Assembly: GCA_002424305.1 (NCBI GenBank)
Contig: DIQZ01000068.1
Coordinates: forward strand, 1 to 43,373
From: Firmicutes bacterium UBA5449
GTDB lineage: Bacteria; Bacillota; SHA-98; UBA4971
DNA length: 43,373 nucleotides
Direction: 5' to 3'
Under the pieces are notes generated by a model. The model worked only from the letters and a program-made list of their open reading frames with translations. It was not told the DNA's origin and did no database searches. This document shows, piece after piece, positions 34,318-40,780 of the stretch. The position numbers and the translations under genes are program-made. Numbering within the stretch: the first letter of the stretch is position 1; each line of letters starts with the position of its first letter.

Positions 34318-34379
34318 AACGGCAACCTTCCCCACCTTCTACCCGCTTAGGAGTAATGGAATCAGCAAGCACATCACCT

Positions 34380-34529
34380 TCAGCGCGTTTCCTTATGAAC
34401 GGTGTGTGACTTGCAAAACTTACAGTACTTCTTCAGCTCAATCCTATCAGGGTCATTTCGCTTATTTTTCTCAGTGCGGTAATTTCTTTGCTTACACTGA
34501 GTACATTCAATCGTAACTCCCACTCGCAC
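34380..34529 (-). CDS. rpmG: 50S ribosomal protein L33, zinc-binding form
   Basis: This is a 49-residue zinc-ribbon protein of the large subunit. The minus-strand reading begins MRVGVTIECTQCKQRNYRTE and ends CKFCKSHTVHKETR. Cys9, Cys12, Cys36 and Cys39 form the zinc site. GTG 34529 is preceded by GGGGGGTG, and a clear promoter lies just upstream. It is the first gene of the rpmG-secE-nusG unit. Confidence 0.95.
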   Translation of the reverse strand: MRVGVTIECTQCKQRNYRTEKNKRNDPDRIELKKYCKFCKSHTVHKETR

Positions 34530-34560
34530 CCTTTCACACCCCCCGACACATCACTCCTAA

Positions 34561-34589
34561 AATCTAGCATAAGAGATGAGAGGTGTCAA
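34561..34589 (-). promoter_or_regulatory. Sigma-A promoter for rpmG-secE-nusG
   Basis: The minus strand shows a perfect -35 TTGACA (34584-34589), a 17-bp spacer and an extended -10 TGCTAGATT (hexamer at 34561-34566). The predicted start site near 34553 gives a leader of only about 25 nt before rpmG. Confidence 0.88.
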
Positions 34590-34696
34590 TGTCTTAGTTT
34601 TCCCGAATATCAACGTTTGATTTTCGATACCACCTAAACACGAGAATGCGCAGACACTTGCTTTTCGGACTACTTGCTTCAAAGCGGGCGGTACAA

Positions 34697-34724
34697 GAAA
34701 AAGAGCGCCAGCTATAAGGGCGCT
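34697..34724 (-). terminator. Intrinsic terminator of the tRNA operon
   Basis: In the transcript AGCGCC pairs with GGCGCT around a 9-nt loop, followed by CTTTTTC. It lies 17 nt after the CCA end of tRNA-Thr and before the rpmG promoter, separating the two units. Confidence 0.88.
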
Positions 34725-34740
34725 ACCCGGAATTTCAAAA

Positions 34741-34816
34741 TGGAGCCCACGGCCGGAATCGAACCGGCGACCCCATCCTTACCATGGATGTGCTCTGCCT
34801 GCTGAGCTACATGGGC
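34741..34816 (-). tRNA. tRNA-Thr (anticodon GGT)
   Basis: This is a 76-nt cloverleaf on the minus strand. The acceptor GCCCATG pairs with CGTGGGC (one G-T pair), the anticodon loop is ATGGTAA (anticodon GGT), and the T loop is TTCGATT. The 3' CCA is encoded. It is the last tRNA of the Tyr-Gly-Thr operon. Confidence 0.97.
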
Positions 34817-34864
34817 TCATCTATCATATGAAAGAAATCGAATTGCGTCTTCAAACTACGTTTA

Positions 34865-34941
34865 TGGAGCGGGAAACGGGATTCGAACCCGCGACCTTCA
34901 GCTTGGAAGGCTGACGCTCTAACCAACTGAGCTATTCCCGC
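34865..34941 (-). tRNA. tRNA-Gly (anticodon TCC)
   Basis: This is a 77-nt cloverleaf on the minus strand. The acceptor GCGGGAA pairs with TTCCCGC, the anticodon loop is CTTCCAA (anticodon TCC), the T loop is TTCGAAT and CCA is encoded. It lies between tRNA-Tyr and tRNA-Thr. Confidence 0.97.
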
Positions 34942-34967
34942 CTATCGCCTGGATTTAAGAATATAAC

Positions 34968-35053
34968 TGGTGGAGAGGAGTGGATTCGAACCACCGTAGG
35001 CATCGCCAGCAGATTTACAGTCTGCCCCCTTTAACCAGCTCGGGCACCTCTCC
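34968..35053 (-). tRNA. tRNA-Tyr (anticodon GTA)
   Basis: This is an 86-nt class II tRNA on the minus strand. The acceptor GGAGAGG pairs with CCTCTCC, the anticodon loop is CTGTAAA (anticodon GTA), there is a long variable arm, and CCA is encoded. It is the first gene of the tRNA operon. Confidence 0.97.
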
Positions 35054-35108
35054 ACAAAGCTTTAATATCCCGCGTCAGGTATCAGTTGTCGCATCACATT
35101 GCTTTTAC

Positions 35109-35137
35109 ATATTAGCATATGAAAATTGCATATGCAA
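35109..35137 (-). promoter_or_regulatory. tRNA-Tyr operon promoter containing a 21-bp inverted repeat
   Basis: The minus strand has -35 TTGCAT (35132-35137), a 17-bp spacer and -10 TAATAT (35109-35114) with an extended TGC, about 55 bp before the tRNA. The spacer is filled by a perfect inverted repeat GCATATG-7 nt-CATATGC (35115-35135). On the plus strand a weaker TTGCAT (35126-35131) with TAAAGA 18 bp downstream could serve pntAA. The rest of the gap 35054-35261 holds nothing else I recognise. Confidence 0.75.
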
Positions 35138-35261
35138 GTCCGGTTTTGATAAAGAACTCACCCGATAACCCGCTACATCGGCAGGAGATCCCATCGGTTT
35201 TCAAGAATAGAAAATGAGTCAGGGAAAGAAATCAATATTTATCAAATGGGAGGGCTTTAAG

Positions 35262-36437
35262 ATGAAGTTTGAAGGTCTTACCATTGGTATCCCAAAAGAA
35301 ATCATGGAAGGAGAAAGACGAGTAGCTGCAATTCCGGATACTGTCCGAAAAATGGTTTCTCAAGGAGCGACTGTTCTTTTAGAAGAAGGTGCCGGGGCAG
35401 GTTCATATTTTTCAGATGAAGACTATGAGTCAGCAGGAGCCACACTGATCGCCGATGTAGAAGAGTTATTTGAAGAATCCGACATAGTTCTCAAAGTAAA
35501 AGAACCCCTCTTTAGTGAAGTCAAAGGAAAACATGAAGTTGAAATGATGAGAAAAGGCCAGTGCCTCATTTCTTTCCTACACCCTGCTGCCCCTTCAAAC
35601 CACCAAATGATTAAGACTCTGGCTCAAAAAGGTATCAACTCTCTTACCTTGGACGGCATTCCCAGAATATCCCGAGCCCAGTCAATGGATGCCCTCACCT
35701 CAATGAGTACTGTAGCCGGCTACAAAGGAATAATCATGGCAGCTAATACACTACCTAAGTTCCTTCCTATGATTGGGACAGCGGTTGGTATGATCAAGCC
35801 CGCGCAGGTGCTTGTAATCGGTACAGGAATCGCAGGCCTCCAGGCTGTCGCTACCGCAAAACGACTGGGGGCAGTAGTCCACGCAGCGGACATCAGACCT
35901 GATGCATGCGAGCAAGCAAAGAGCCTCGGGGCCAAACTTGTTGACCTTGACGTTCCGCCGGAGATTGCTGTAGGTGAAGGCGGATATGCAAGAAAGCTCC
36001 CTGCTGAGTGGCTCCTCAAAGAGAGGGAGATTATCCATGGGATTGCCTCCCAATTAGATGTCTTGTTCTTGTCAGCACTGATACCCGGCAAGCGAGCCCC
36101 TATCCTCATCACCGAAGACATAGTAAAATCCATGCAACCCGGATCGACCATAGTGGATATAGCTATCGACCAGGGCGGTAACTGTGAAATCACAGAACCC
36201 GGCAAGATCGTGGAAAAGCATGGCATCAATATCATAGGCATCTTGAATATACCCGGCGCTATCCCGACAAGTTCTACCTGGATGTTTGCAAACAATATTT
36301 ATCATTACTTAACGAATCTTGTGCAAGACGGAACTGTAAAACTGGATACATCTGATGAGATTGTAGCGTCATCCCTTGTGACCCGAGATGGCGAACTGGT
36401 TCACGCAGGCGCTCTGGAGGCCATGGGACTGACATAA
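35262..36437 (+). CDS. pntAA: Proton-translocating transhydrogenase subunit alpha1 (NAD-binding domain I)
   Basis: This is the soluble domain I of the Re/Si-specific nicotinamide transhydrogenase, which binds NAD(H). The product is 391 residues from ATG 35262, seven bases after GGGAGGG. A 16-codon upstream extension precedes that site. The Rossmann motif is VIGTGIAGLQA (185-195), with Asp210 at the end of the second strand. The RQD loop residues are Arg135, Gln140 and Asp143 in PRISRAQSMD. The three-gene split form (pntAA, pntAB, pntB) is usual in many bacteria, but the next subunit is 289 nt away here. Alanine dehydrogenase shares the fold; the downstream pnt genes decide the call. Confidence 0.95.
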   Translation: MKFEGLTIGIPKEIMEGERRVAAIPDTVRKMVSQGATVLLEEGAGAGSYFSDEDYESAGATLIADVEELFEESDIVLKVKEPLFSEVKGKHEVEMMRKGQCLISFLHPAAPSNHQMIKTLAQKGINSLTLDGIPRISRAQSMDALTSMSTVAGYKGIIMAANTLPKFLPMIGTAVGMIKPAQVLVIGTGIAGLQAVATAKRLGAVVHAADIRPDACEQAKSLGAKLVDLDVPPEIAVGEGGYARKLPAEWLLKEREIIHGIASQLDVLFLSALIPGKRAPILITEDIVKSMQPGSTIVDIAIDQGGNCEITEPGKIVEKHGINIIGILNIPGAIPTSSTWMFANNIYHYLTNLVQDGTVKLDTSDEIVASSLVTRDGELVHAGALEAMGLT

Positions 36438-36726
36438 GCTTCAGCATGCTAAAACATGCTAGAGTATGCCAAAACCAATAACCTGAGGTAATAGGCTTGA
36501 CCGATAGAACGTAGTATAGAGCAAGGCCGGCAATAGGGCAACAGACTCAGCGGCAACCTAAGAATTGACTGTAAAGTTGACCATAGACTTGTAGATACGA
36601 ACCAATAGACCTATATGACTATAGGGTTGTGTATGTTTCAGAAATGCCTGAAGAGCTTAAGATACCCACGAATAGATCATGCGCAAAACGGATTATGAAG
36701 CGCAAAGGTAAGGAGTTGCTGTCACA
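36438..36726 (+). other. Long gap inside the pnt operon with short tandem repeats
   Basis: No open frame with a ribosome binding site is visible. Three 10-nt units CATGCTAAAA, CATGCTAGAG and TATGCCAAAA run at 36445-36474. Two imperfect direct repeats beginning TTGACC lie at 36497 and 36577 (80 nt apart), and ATAG-containing segments recur up to 36630. No terminator and no convincing promoter was found. Confidence 0.6.
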
Positions 36727-37035
36727 ATGAGCCTTCCGATACTGCTTGCACTGTTTATTGTTGCAAGCGTAATTGGGTACAAAGTGATAAGTGATGTCCC
36801 GAGTCTCCTGCATACCCCTTTGATGTCCGGATCAAATGCCTTGTCAGGCGTGACAGTGTTAGGTGCTCTGACAGTGGCAGCGGTGGCCAAGGCGCCGGGT
36901 CATAAGTTCCCTGGAGCAATTGCTATTGTCCTTGCTATGATTAATGTCGTCGGCGGATTTCTTGTGACTCACAAAATGCTAAGGATGTTCAAAAAAGGCA
37001 CTGAGAGCGAGGGTCGTAAAAATGTCATCGGTTAA
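36727..37035 (+). CDS. pntAB: Transhydrogenase subunit alpha2 (membrane domain II, first part)
   Basis: This is the small membrane subunit of the transhydrogenase. The 102-residue product has three hydrophobic segments and the conserved KVISDVPSLLHTPLMSGSNA and then LSGVTVLGAL. AAGGAG lies 11 nt before the ATG. Its 3' end overlaps pntB by 14 nt, indicating translational coupling. It acts in the cytoplasmic membrane with pntB to form the proton channel. Confidence 0.95.
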   Translation: MSLPILLALFIVASVIGYKVISDVPSLLHTPLMSGSNALSGVTVLGALTVAAVAKAPGHKFPGAIAIVLAMINVVGGFLVTHKMLRMFKKGTESEGRKNVIG

Positions 37036-38440
37036 CCTACTCGGTCTTCTATTTGTGGCAGGGACAGTATGGGGAATTAAACTAATGAGCTCTCCTGCAA
37101 CTGCTGTTAAGGGGAATCTACTGGGTTCTGTTTCCATGGCAGGCGCCATTATTCTGACACTGGTATCCGAAGGCATCGTGAGCCTCCCTCTCCTGTGGGT
37201 AGCGATAGCCATAGGAACGTTATTCGGTTACTATATGGCGGTCAAAGTCGCTATGATCCAAATGCCGCAGATGGTAGCATTATTGAACGGTTTCGGAGGA
37301 GGCAGTTCGGCTGTTGTATCTCTCTTAGCGCTTCTTGGGGTGCTTGGGGACATTAGCACAGCAGACCGTCTCACCTCCGGCCTTGGCCTGATCATCGGCG
37401 GTATTACCTTAAGTGGCAGTATTATTGCTGCAGCAAAGCTTCATGGCAAGATGAGCCAGAGGCCGATAATCTTCAAGGGACAGTCTACGTGGAACAACCT
37501 GACACTGCTTGCCACAGGAGTTCTGTTCATATCGCTTCTAATGATCCCTTCAGATGGAATCAGTCAGCCGGCATTTTGGATTCTGGTGCTATCCTTAGCT
37601 TATGGAGTTCTATTCACCATCAGGGTAGGCGGAGCTGACATGCCTATCACAATTTCCCTCCTTAACTCTTTCTCAGGCATTGCAGCTTCAATCTCAGGCT
37701 TTGCCGTCCGCAATCCGCTTTTGGTAGCCATAGGAGCAATTGTAGGCGCATCCGGCCTTATCTTGACCCGCCTGATGTGTAAGGCAATGAATAGGAGTCT
37801 TGCACAAGTGCTTGCAGGAAAAACCGTCCTTTTAGTCGGCAAACCCACTGCCGAAATTGGAACTCCTGATGTAGACAGTGTTTCTCAAAAAGAACGTGCA
37901 GTGACTGATAAAGATCAAGACGATTTCTTGTCCCAACTTAGAGACGCAAAATCCGTAATTGTCATTCCCGGATACGGGATGGCGTTGGCTCAAGCTCAAC
38001 ACGAGGTCAAGAAATTTGCAGATGCGCTGGAAGACATGAATAAACAAGTTAGGTTTGCCATCCACCCGGTGGCGGGCAGAATGCCGGGCCATATGAACGT
38101 GCTTCTTGCTGAAGCTGATGTCCCATATGATAAACTCTATGAAATGAGTGACATAAACGATGAATTCAAAGAAACAGACGTAGTAATAGTGGTAGGAGCT
38201 AATGATGTAGTAAATCCTGCTGCGAATACCGCTGAAGGGACACCCATATATGGCATGCCAATACTCAAGGCCTACGAGGCAAAGCATGTTGTCATCTTCA
38301 ACTTAGACACAAAACCAGGTTACGCAGGCGTTGACAATCCGTTGTACTCCGAAGATACTGTGACCCTGGTGCTAGGTGATGCGAAAGAGACTATTCCGCA
38401 GGCATTAAGTGGGCTTTCAAGGAGCATAAACCCTGCCTGA
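37022..38440 (+). CDS. pntB: Transhydrogenase subunit beta, atypical NADP motif
   Basis: This subunit combines the membrane domain II and the soluble domain III, which normally binds NADP(H). The 472-residue product has about eight or nine hydrophobic segments (residues 1-260), including MPQMVALLNGFGGGSSA with Asn89 at the position of E. coli His91, as in other three-subunit forms. Domain III shows VIVIPGYGMALAQAQ (312-326), HPVAGRMPGHMNVLLAEA and VGANDVVNPAA. At residues 427-431 it reads NLDTK where the family has KRSM, the residues that hold the 2'-phosphate of NADP. The start follows GAGGG. Confidence 0.95.
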   Translation: MSSVNLLGLLFVAGTVWGIKLMSSPATAVKGNLLGSVSMAGAIILTLVSEGIVSLPLLWVAIAIGTLFGYYMAVKVAMIQMPQMVALLNGFGGGSSAVVSLLALLGVLGDISTADRLTSGLGLIIGGITLSGSIIAAAKLHGKMSQRPIIFKGQSTWNNLTLLATGVLFISLLMIPSDGISQPAFWILVLSLAYGVLFTIRVGGADMPITISLLNSFSGIAASISGFAVRNPLLVAIGAIVGASGLILTRLMCKAMNRSLAQVLAGKTVLLVGKPTAEIGTPDVDSVSQKERAVTDKDQDDFLSQLRDAKSVIVIPGYGMALAQAQHEVKKFADALEDMNKQVRFAIHPVAGRMPGHMNVLLAEADVPYDKLYEMSDINDEFKETDVVIVVGANDVVNPAANTAEGTPIYGMPILKAYEAKHVVIFNLDTKPGYAGVDNPLYSEDTVTLVLGDAKETIPQALSGLSRSINPA

Positions 38441-38442
38441 CT

Positions 38443-38540
38443 TATGGAGCGAGGCTTTCTCAGCAGGTTCCTGTGACTGCTGCTTGGGAATGCGCCTTTA
38501 CGGCCGCCGATATCCCAGGGGCTCCATAGCATTTTTCCAT
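38443..38540 (+). other. Branched RNA-like element between pntB and the EamA gene
   Basis: Outer arms TATGGAGC (38443-38450) and GCTCCATA (38521-38528) pair over 8 bp. Inside are a CAGCAG/CTGCTG hairpin (38461-38482) and a TGGGA/TCCCA stem (38485-38517) topped by a GCC/GGC hairpin. ATTTTTCC follows the outer stem after three bases. The 3' outer arm can alternatively pair with CCATGAGCC (38538-38546). It may be a branched terminator for pnt or a leader RNA of the EamA gene. It does not match any riboswitch consensus I know. Confidence 0.55.
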
Positions 38541-38646
38541 GAGCCTTACGATGTTGGCAGGCCGGACTTGAACAACCATCTGCCGCAAGTGAACACGCCC
38601 TAATAGAAAACCAGACTAAGAATTGATGCAATCGGAGAGAAAACTA

Positions 38647-39525
38647 ATGCTTAACTTAGAACAAATCAAGAAGCCTGACAACATGCGTACGGTGTCTATC
38701 TACCTTCTGATAGCTACAGCAATACTGTGGAGCCTCGGGGGAGTGTTGATAAAGTCGGTAGATTGGAACCCTATGGCAATATCAGGGGCCAGATCCGGTA
38801 TTGCTGCTGTTCTGCTGCTAACCGTTGTCCGACATCCTCGCTTTACATGGTCTTTCCCTCAGATTGGTGGAGCAGTTTCCTATGTCGGCGCAGTCACCTT
38901 CGTCGCCATCGCAAACAAGTTGACTACAGCAGCAAATACAATTCTACTGCATTATACTGCGCCGATCTGGATTGCCTTACTTAGCACTGCCTTCCTTGGG
39001 GAACGGACGACATTGACTGACTGGTTGACTATTCTTGTAATGATAGGGGGAATGGCGCTCTTTTTCGCAGACGACCTGACGCAAGCAAGCTTCTTGGGAA
39101 CAATCGTCGCAGTTGTCAGTGGTTTCTGTTTCGGTTGCGTCACGCTGTTCTTGCGAAAGCAGAAGGACGGCTCAGCACTGGAAACTGTGATTTTAGGCAA
39201 CATTCTTGCAACCCTCATAAGTATCCCTTTCATGCTAGGGTCATCCCCGGGCCTCCGAGGATGGCTACTCCTTGCAGTTGCGGGGATATTCCAGCTTGGT
39301 CTCCCGTATCTTCTGTATACTGTTGCCCTCAGACACGTTTCCGCTCTTGAAGCCATATTGATTACCATCATCGAGCCTATTCTAAATCCGCTTTGGGTTC
39401 TATTTGCAATCGGTGAAAAGCCCGGACCGTGGGCGCTCGTAGGCGGGGCGATTGTTCTTGTGTCTGTTGCAATCCGTGGATTCCTGACGGCTGCCAACGA
39501 GAGTACAGAGGACGTGCCCGAATAA
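38647..39525 (+). CDS. EamA (DMT superfamily) transporter
   Basis: This is a ten-segment drug/metabolite-family membrane transporter of 292 residues. Two repeats of five hydrophobic segments are visible. The first ends with ...NTILLHYTAPIWIALLSTAF followed by the conserved GER, and the second repeat contains SALEAILITIIEPILNPLWV followed by GEKPG, both typical EamA blocks. The start is placed at ATG 38647, seven bases after GGAGAG. The substrate cannot be told from sequence. It lies downstream of a structured 200-nt region and convergent with panB. Confidence 0.9.
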   Translation: MLNLEQIKKPDNMRTVSIYLLIATAILWSLGGVLIKSVDWNPMAISGARSGIAAVLLLTVVRHPRFTWSFPQIGGAVSYVGAVTFVAIANKLTTAANTILLHYTAPIWIALLSTAFLGERTTLTDWLTILVMIGGMALFFADDLTQASFLGTIVAVVSGFCFGCVTLFLRKQKDGSALETVILGNILATLISIPFMLGSSPGLRGWLLLAVAGIFQLGLPYLLYTVALRHVSALEAILITIIEPILNPLWVLFAIGEKPGPWALVGGAIVLVSVAIRGFLTAANESTEDVPE

Positions 39526-39567
39526 TCATGAGAAAAGGCTCCGGTTAAATATTGAATGTGAAATACA

Positions 39568-39596
39568 GAGAGCGCACGGCACTGCGACGCGCTCTC
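39568..39596. terminator. Bidirectional terminator-like hairpin between EamA gene and panB
   Basis: A perfect 8-bp stem GAGAGCGC/GCGCTCTC with a 13-nt loop lies between the convergent genes. The minus-strand side is followed by TGTATTTCAC and the plus-strand side by ATGTTCTG, so the U tracts are weak on both sides. Confidence 0.65.
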
Positions 39597-39626
39597 ATGT
39601 TCTGCTATGAATAGGATAATCCCGTC

Positions 39627-40481
39627 CTACCTATCAAGAGACTTAAGAAATTCTTCGAGCTTCTCCGCTTCTCCCTCTCTCATTCTGTAGGTATGCTTTT
39701 CCTCAGGGAACTGCATTTCCTTTATGTCGCTTACATATTCAGATATTGCCTTTGTGATTAGATCAGACAAGTTCGTGTACTTCTTCACGAACCTTGGGGT
39801 GAAGGCTTCGACTAATCCGAGCATATCGCCGCTTATGAGAAGCTGGCCATCGCAATGAATCCCTGCCCCTATACCTAAGGTAGGGATGGAAAGCCTCTCT
39901 GTGATGGCTTCTCCCACCTCAGGCGGAATAGCCTCAAGAAGAATGGAAAATGCGCCTGCCTCTTCAATTGCGATTGCATCAAGCATGAGCTCACGCGCGG
40001 CCTCAGCAGTACGTCCCTGAGCTTTGAAGCCGCCGAGCTGTCCTGAGCTCTGCGGAGTAAGCCCTATATGTCCCATAACGGGAATACCCGCCTCAACAAT
40101 GGCCTTTATTTGCTCTTCTACCCTTCTCCCACCCTCAAGCTTGATAGCATCCATTTCCGCTTCTTTCAGGAACCTTCCTGCATTCTCCACTGCCTTCTCC
40201 GCTGATGACTGGTAAGACATAAAAGGCATGTCTCCGATGACAAACGTGCCCGGCGCACCTCTTCTCACAGCACGACTATGGATTATCATCTCATCCATGG
40301 TCACCGGGATAGTTCCCGGGAGGCCGTATACAACCATACCAAGGGAATCCCCTACAAGCATCATGTCGATTCCGGCCTTTTCAGCAAAGGACGCCAGTGG
40401 ATAATCATAGGCTGTGAGAAATGTAATTTTCTCACGCCTTCCCTTCATGTCCAAAAAATCAAGGACCGTCTTCTTACCCAT
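39627..40481 (-). CDS. panB: 3-methyl-2-oxobutanoate hydroxymethyltransferase
   Basis: This enzyme catalyses the first committed step to pantothenate: ketopantoate formation from 2-oxoisovalerate and methylene-tetrahydrofolate. The product is 284 residues. Metal ligands Asp45 and Asp84, Lys114, Glu116, His138 and catalytic Glu183 are all present (VGDSLGM, IGDMPFMSY, AIKLEGG, LEAIPPE). ATG 40481 lies 12 nt after AGGAGG. A GTG at 40502 overlaps that site. No panC or panD lies in the window. Confidence 0.96.
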   Translation of the reverse strand: MGKKTVLDFLDMKGRREKITFLTAYDYPLASFAEKAGIDMMLVGDSLGMVVYGLPGTIPVTMDEMIIHSRAVRRGAPGTFVIGDMPFMSYQSSAEKAVENAGRFLKEAEMDAIKLEGGRRVEEQIKAIVEAGIPVMGHIGLTPQSSGQLGGFKAQGRTAEAARELMLDAIAIEEAGAFSILLEAIPPEVGEAITERLSIPTLGIGAGIHCDGQLLISGDMLGLVEAFTPRFVKKYTNLSDLITKAISEYVSDIKEMQFPEEKHTYRMREGEAEKLEEFLKSLDR

Positions 40482-40544
40482 CTGATTCTTTCGCCTCCTC
40501 ACTTAAGTCATGTTGCCTGCGCTGCCAAATACAGGCGCCAACGG

Positions 40545-40607
40545 ACATGCGCGGTAACTTACATGCACGATAACTCACATATGCGCAACTCATATATGCG
40601 CTGACGG
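40545..40607. repeat. Degenerate 15-16 nt tandem repeat, four units
   Basis: Consecutive units are ACATGCGCGGTAACTT, ACATGCACGATAACTC, ACATATGCGCAACTC and ATATATGCGCTGACGG, with a possible fifth decayed unit to 40623. They lie 64 nt upstream of panB on its promoter side. The function is unknown. Slippage-derived minisatellite or protein-binding sites are both possible. Confidence 0.65.
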
Positions 40608-40614
40608 ATATACA

Positions 40615-40635
40615 CACTTGCGGACTTAGCAAGTG
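40615..40635. promoter_or_regulatory. Perfect 7-7-7 inverted repeat upstream of panB
   Basis: CACTTGC and GCAAGTG flank a 7-nt centre (GGACTTA). The geometry is that of a dimeric regulator operator and equals that of the repeat in the tRNA-Tyr promoter, though the half-site differs. No strong sigma-A promoter was found beside it. Confidence 0.45.
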
Positions 40636-40700
40636 ATAAGACTTCCTACAGCACGATTCCTTACCGTAGATTCCATGAGGCCGCGAGACCTAATGAAAGA

Positions 40701-40780
40701 CCGGGCCATGAGAAGCCGTGAGAACCTGTGAAATCTGACGCAAAGCCATGATAACTCATGATTGGCTGTGTATATTACTG
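40701..40780. repeat. Degenerate 10-nt tandem repeat, seven to eight units
   Basis: Successive 10-mers from 40701 are ccgggCCATG, agaagCCGTG, agaacCTGTG, aaatcTGACG, caaagCCATG, ataacTCATG, attggCTGTG and a weaker tatattACTG that runs into the stop codon of the 429-residue gene. The shared core is about AGAAGCCATG. It occupies most of the 3' flank of that gene. The remaining gap 40636-40700 holds nothing I recognise. Confidence 0.6.

Noticed and set aside
35720..36295. Minus-strand 191-residue frame inside pntAA
   Set aside because: It is antisense to the well-conserved pntAA coding sequence, with no ribosome binding site and no family resemblance.
35262..36437. Alanine dehydrogenase
   Set aside because: The fold is shared, but the RQD loop sequence and the adjacent pntAB and pntB identify a transhydrogenase subunit.
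38556..38584. Stretch resembling a tRNA T arm (CCGGACTTGAAC on the plus strand)
   Set aside because: The flanking stem does not form a proper 5-bp T arm, and no acceptor or anticodon arm is present. The match to the tRNA-Thr at 43327 is only about 12 bases.
38952..39497. Minus-strand 181-residue frame inside the EamA gene
   Set aside because: It is the antisense shadow of a membrane protein; the composition is Arg/Pro/Ser-rich without domains.
40545..40780. CRISPR-like array
   Set aside because: Repeats are only 10-16 nt, degenerate, and lack spacers; no cas genes are present.
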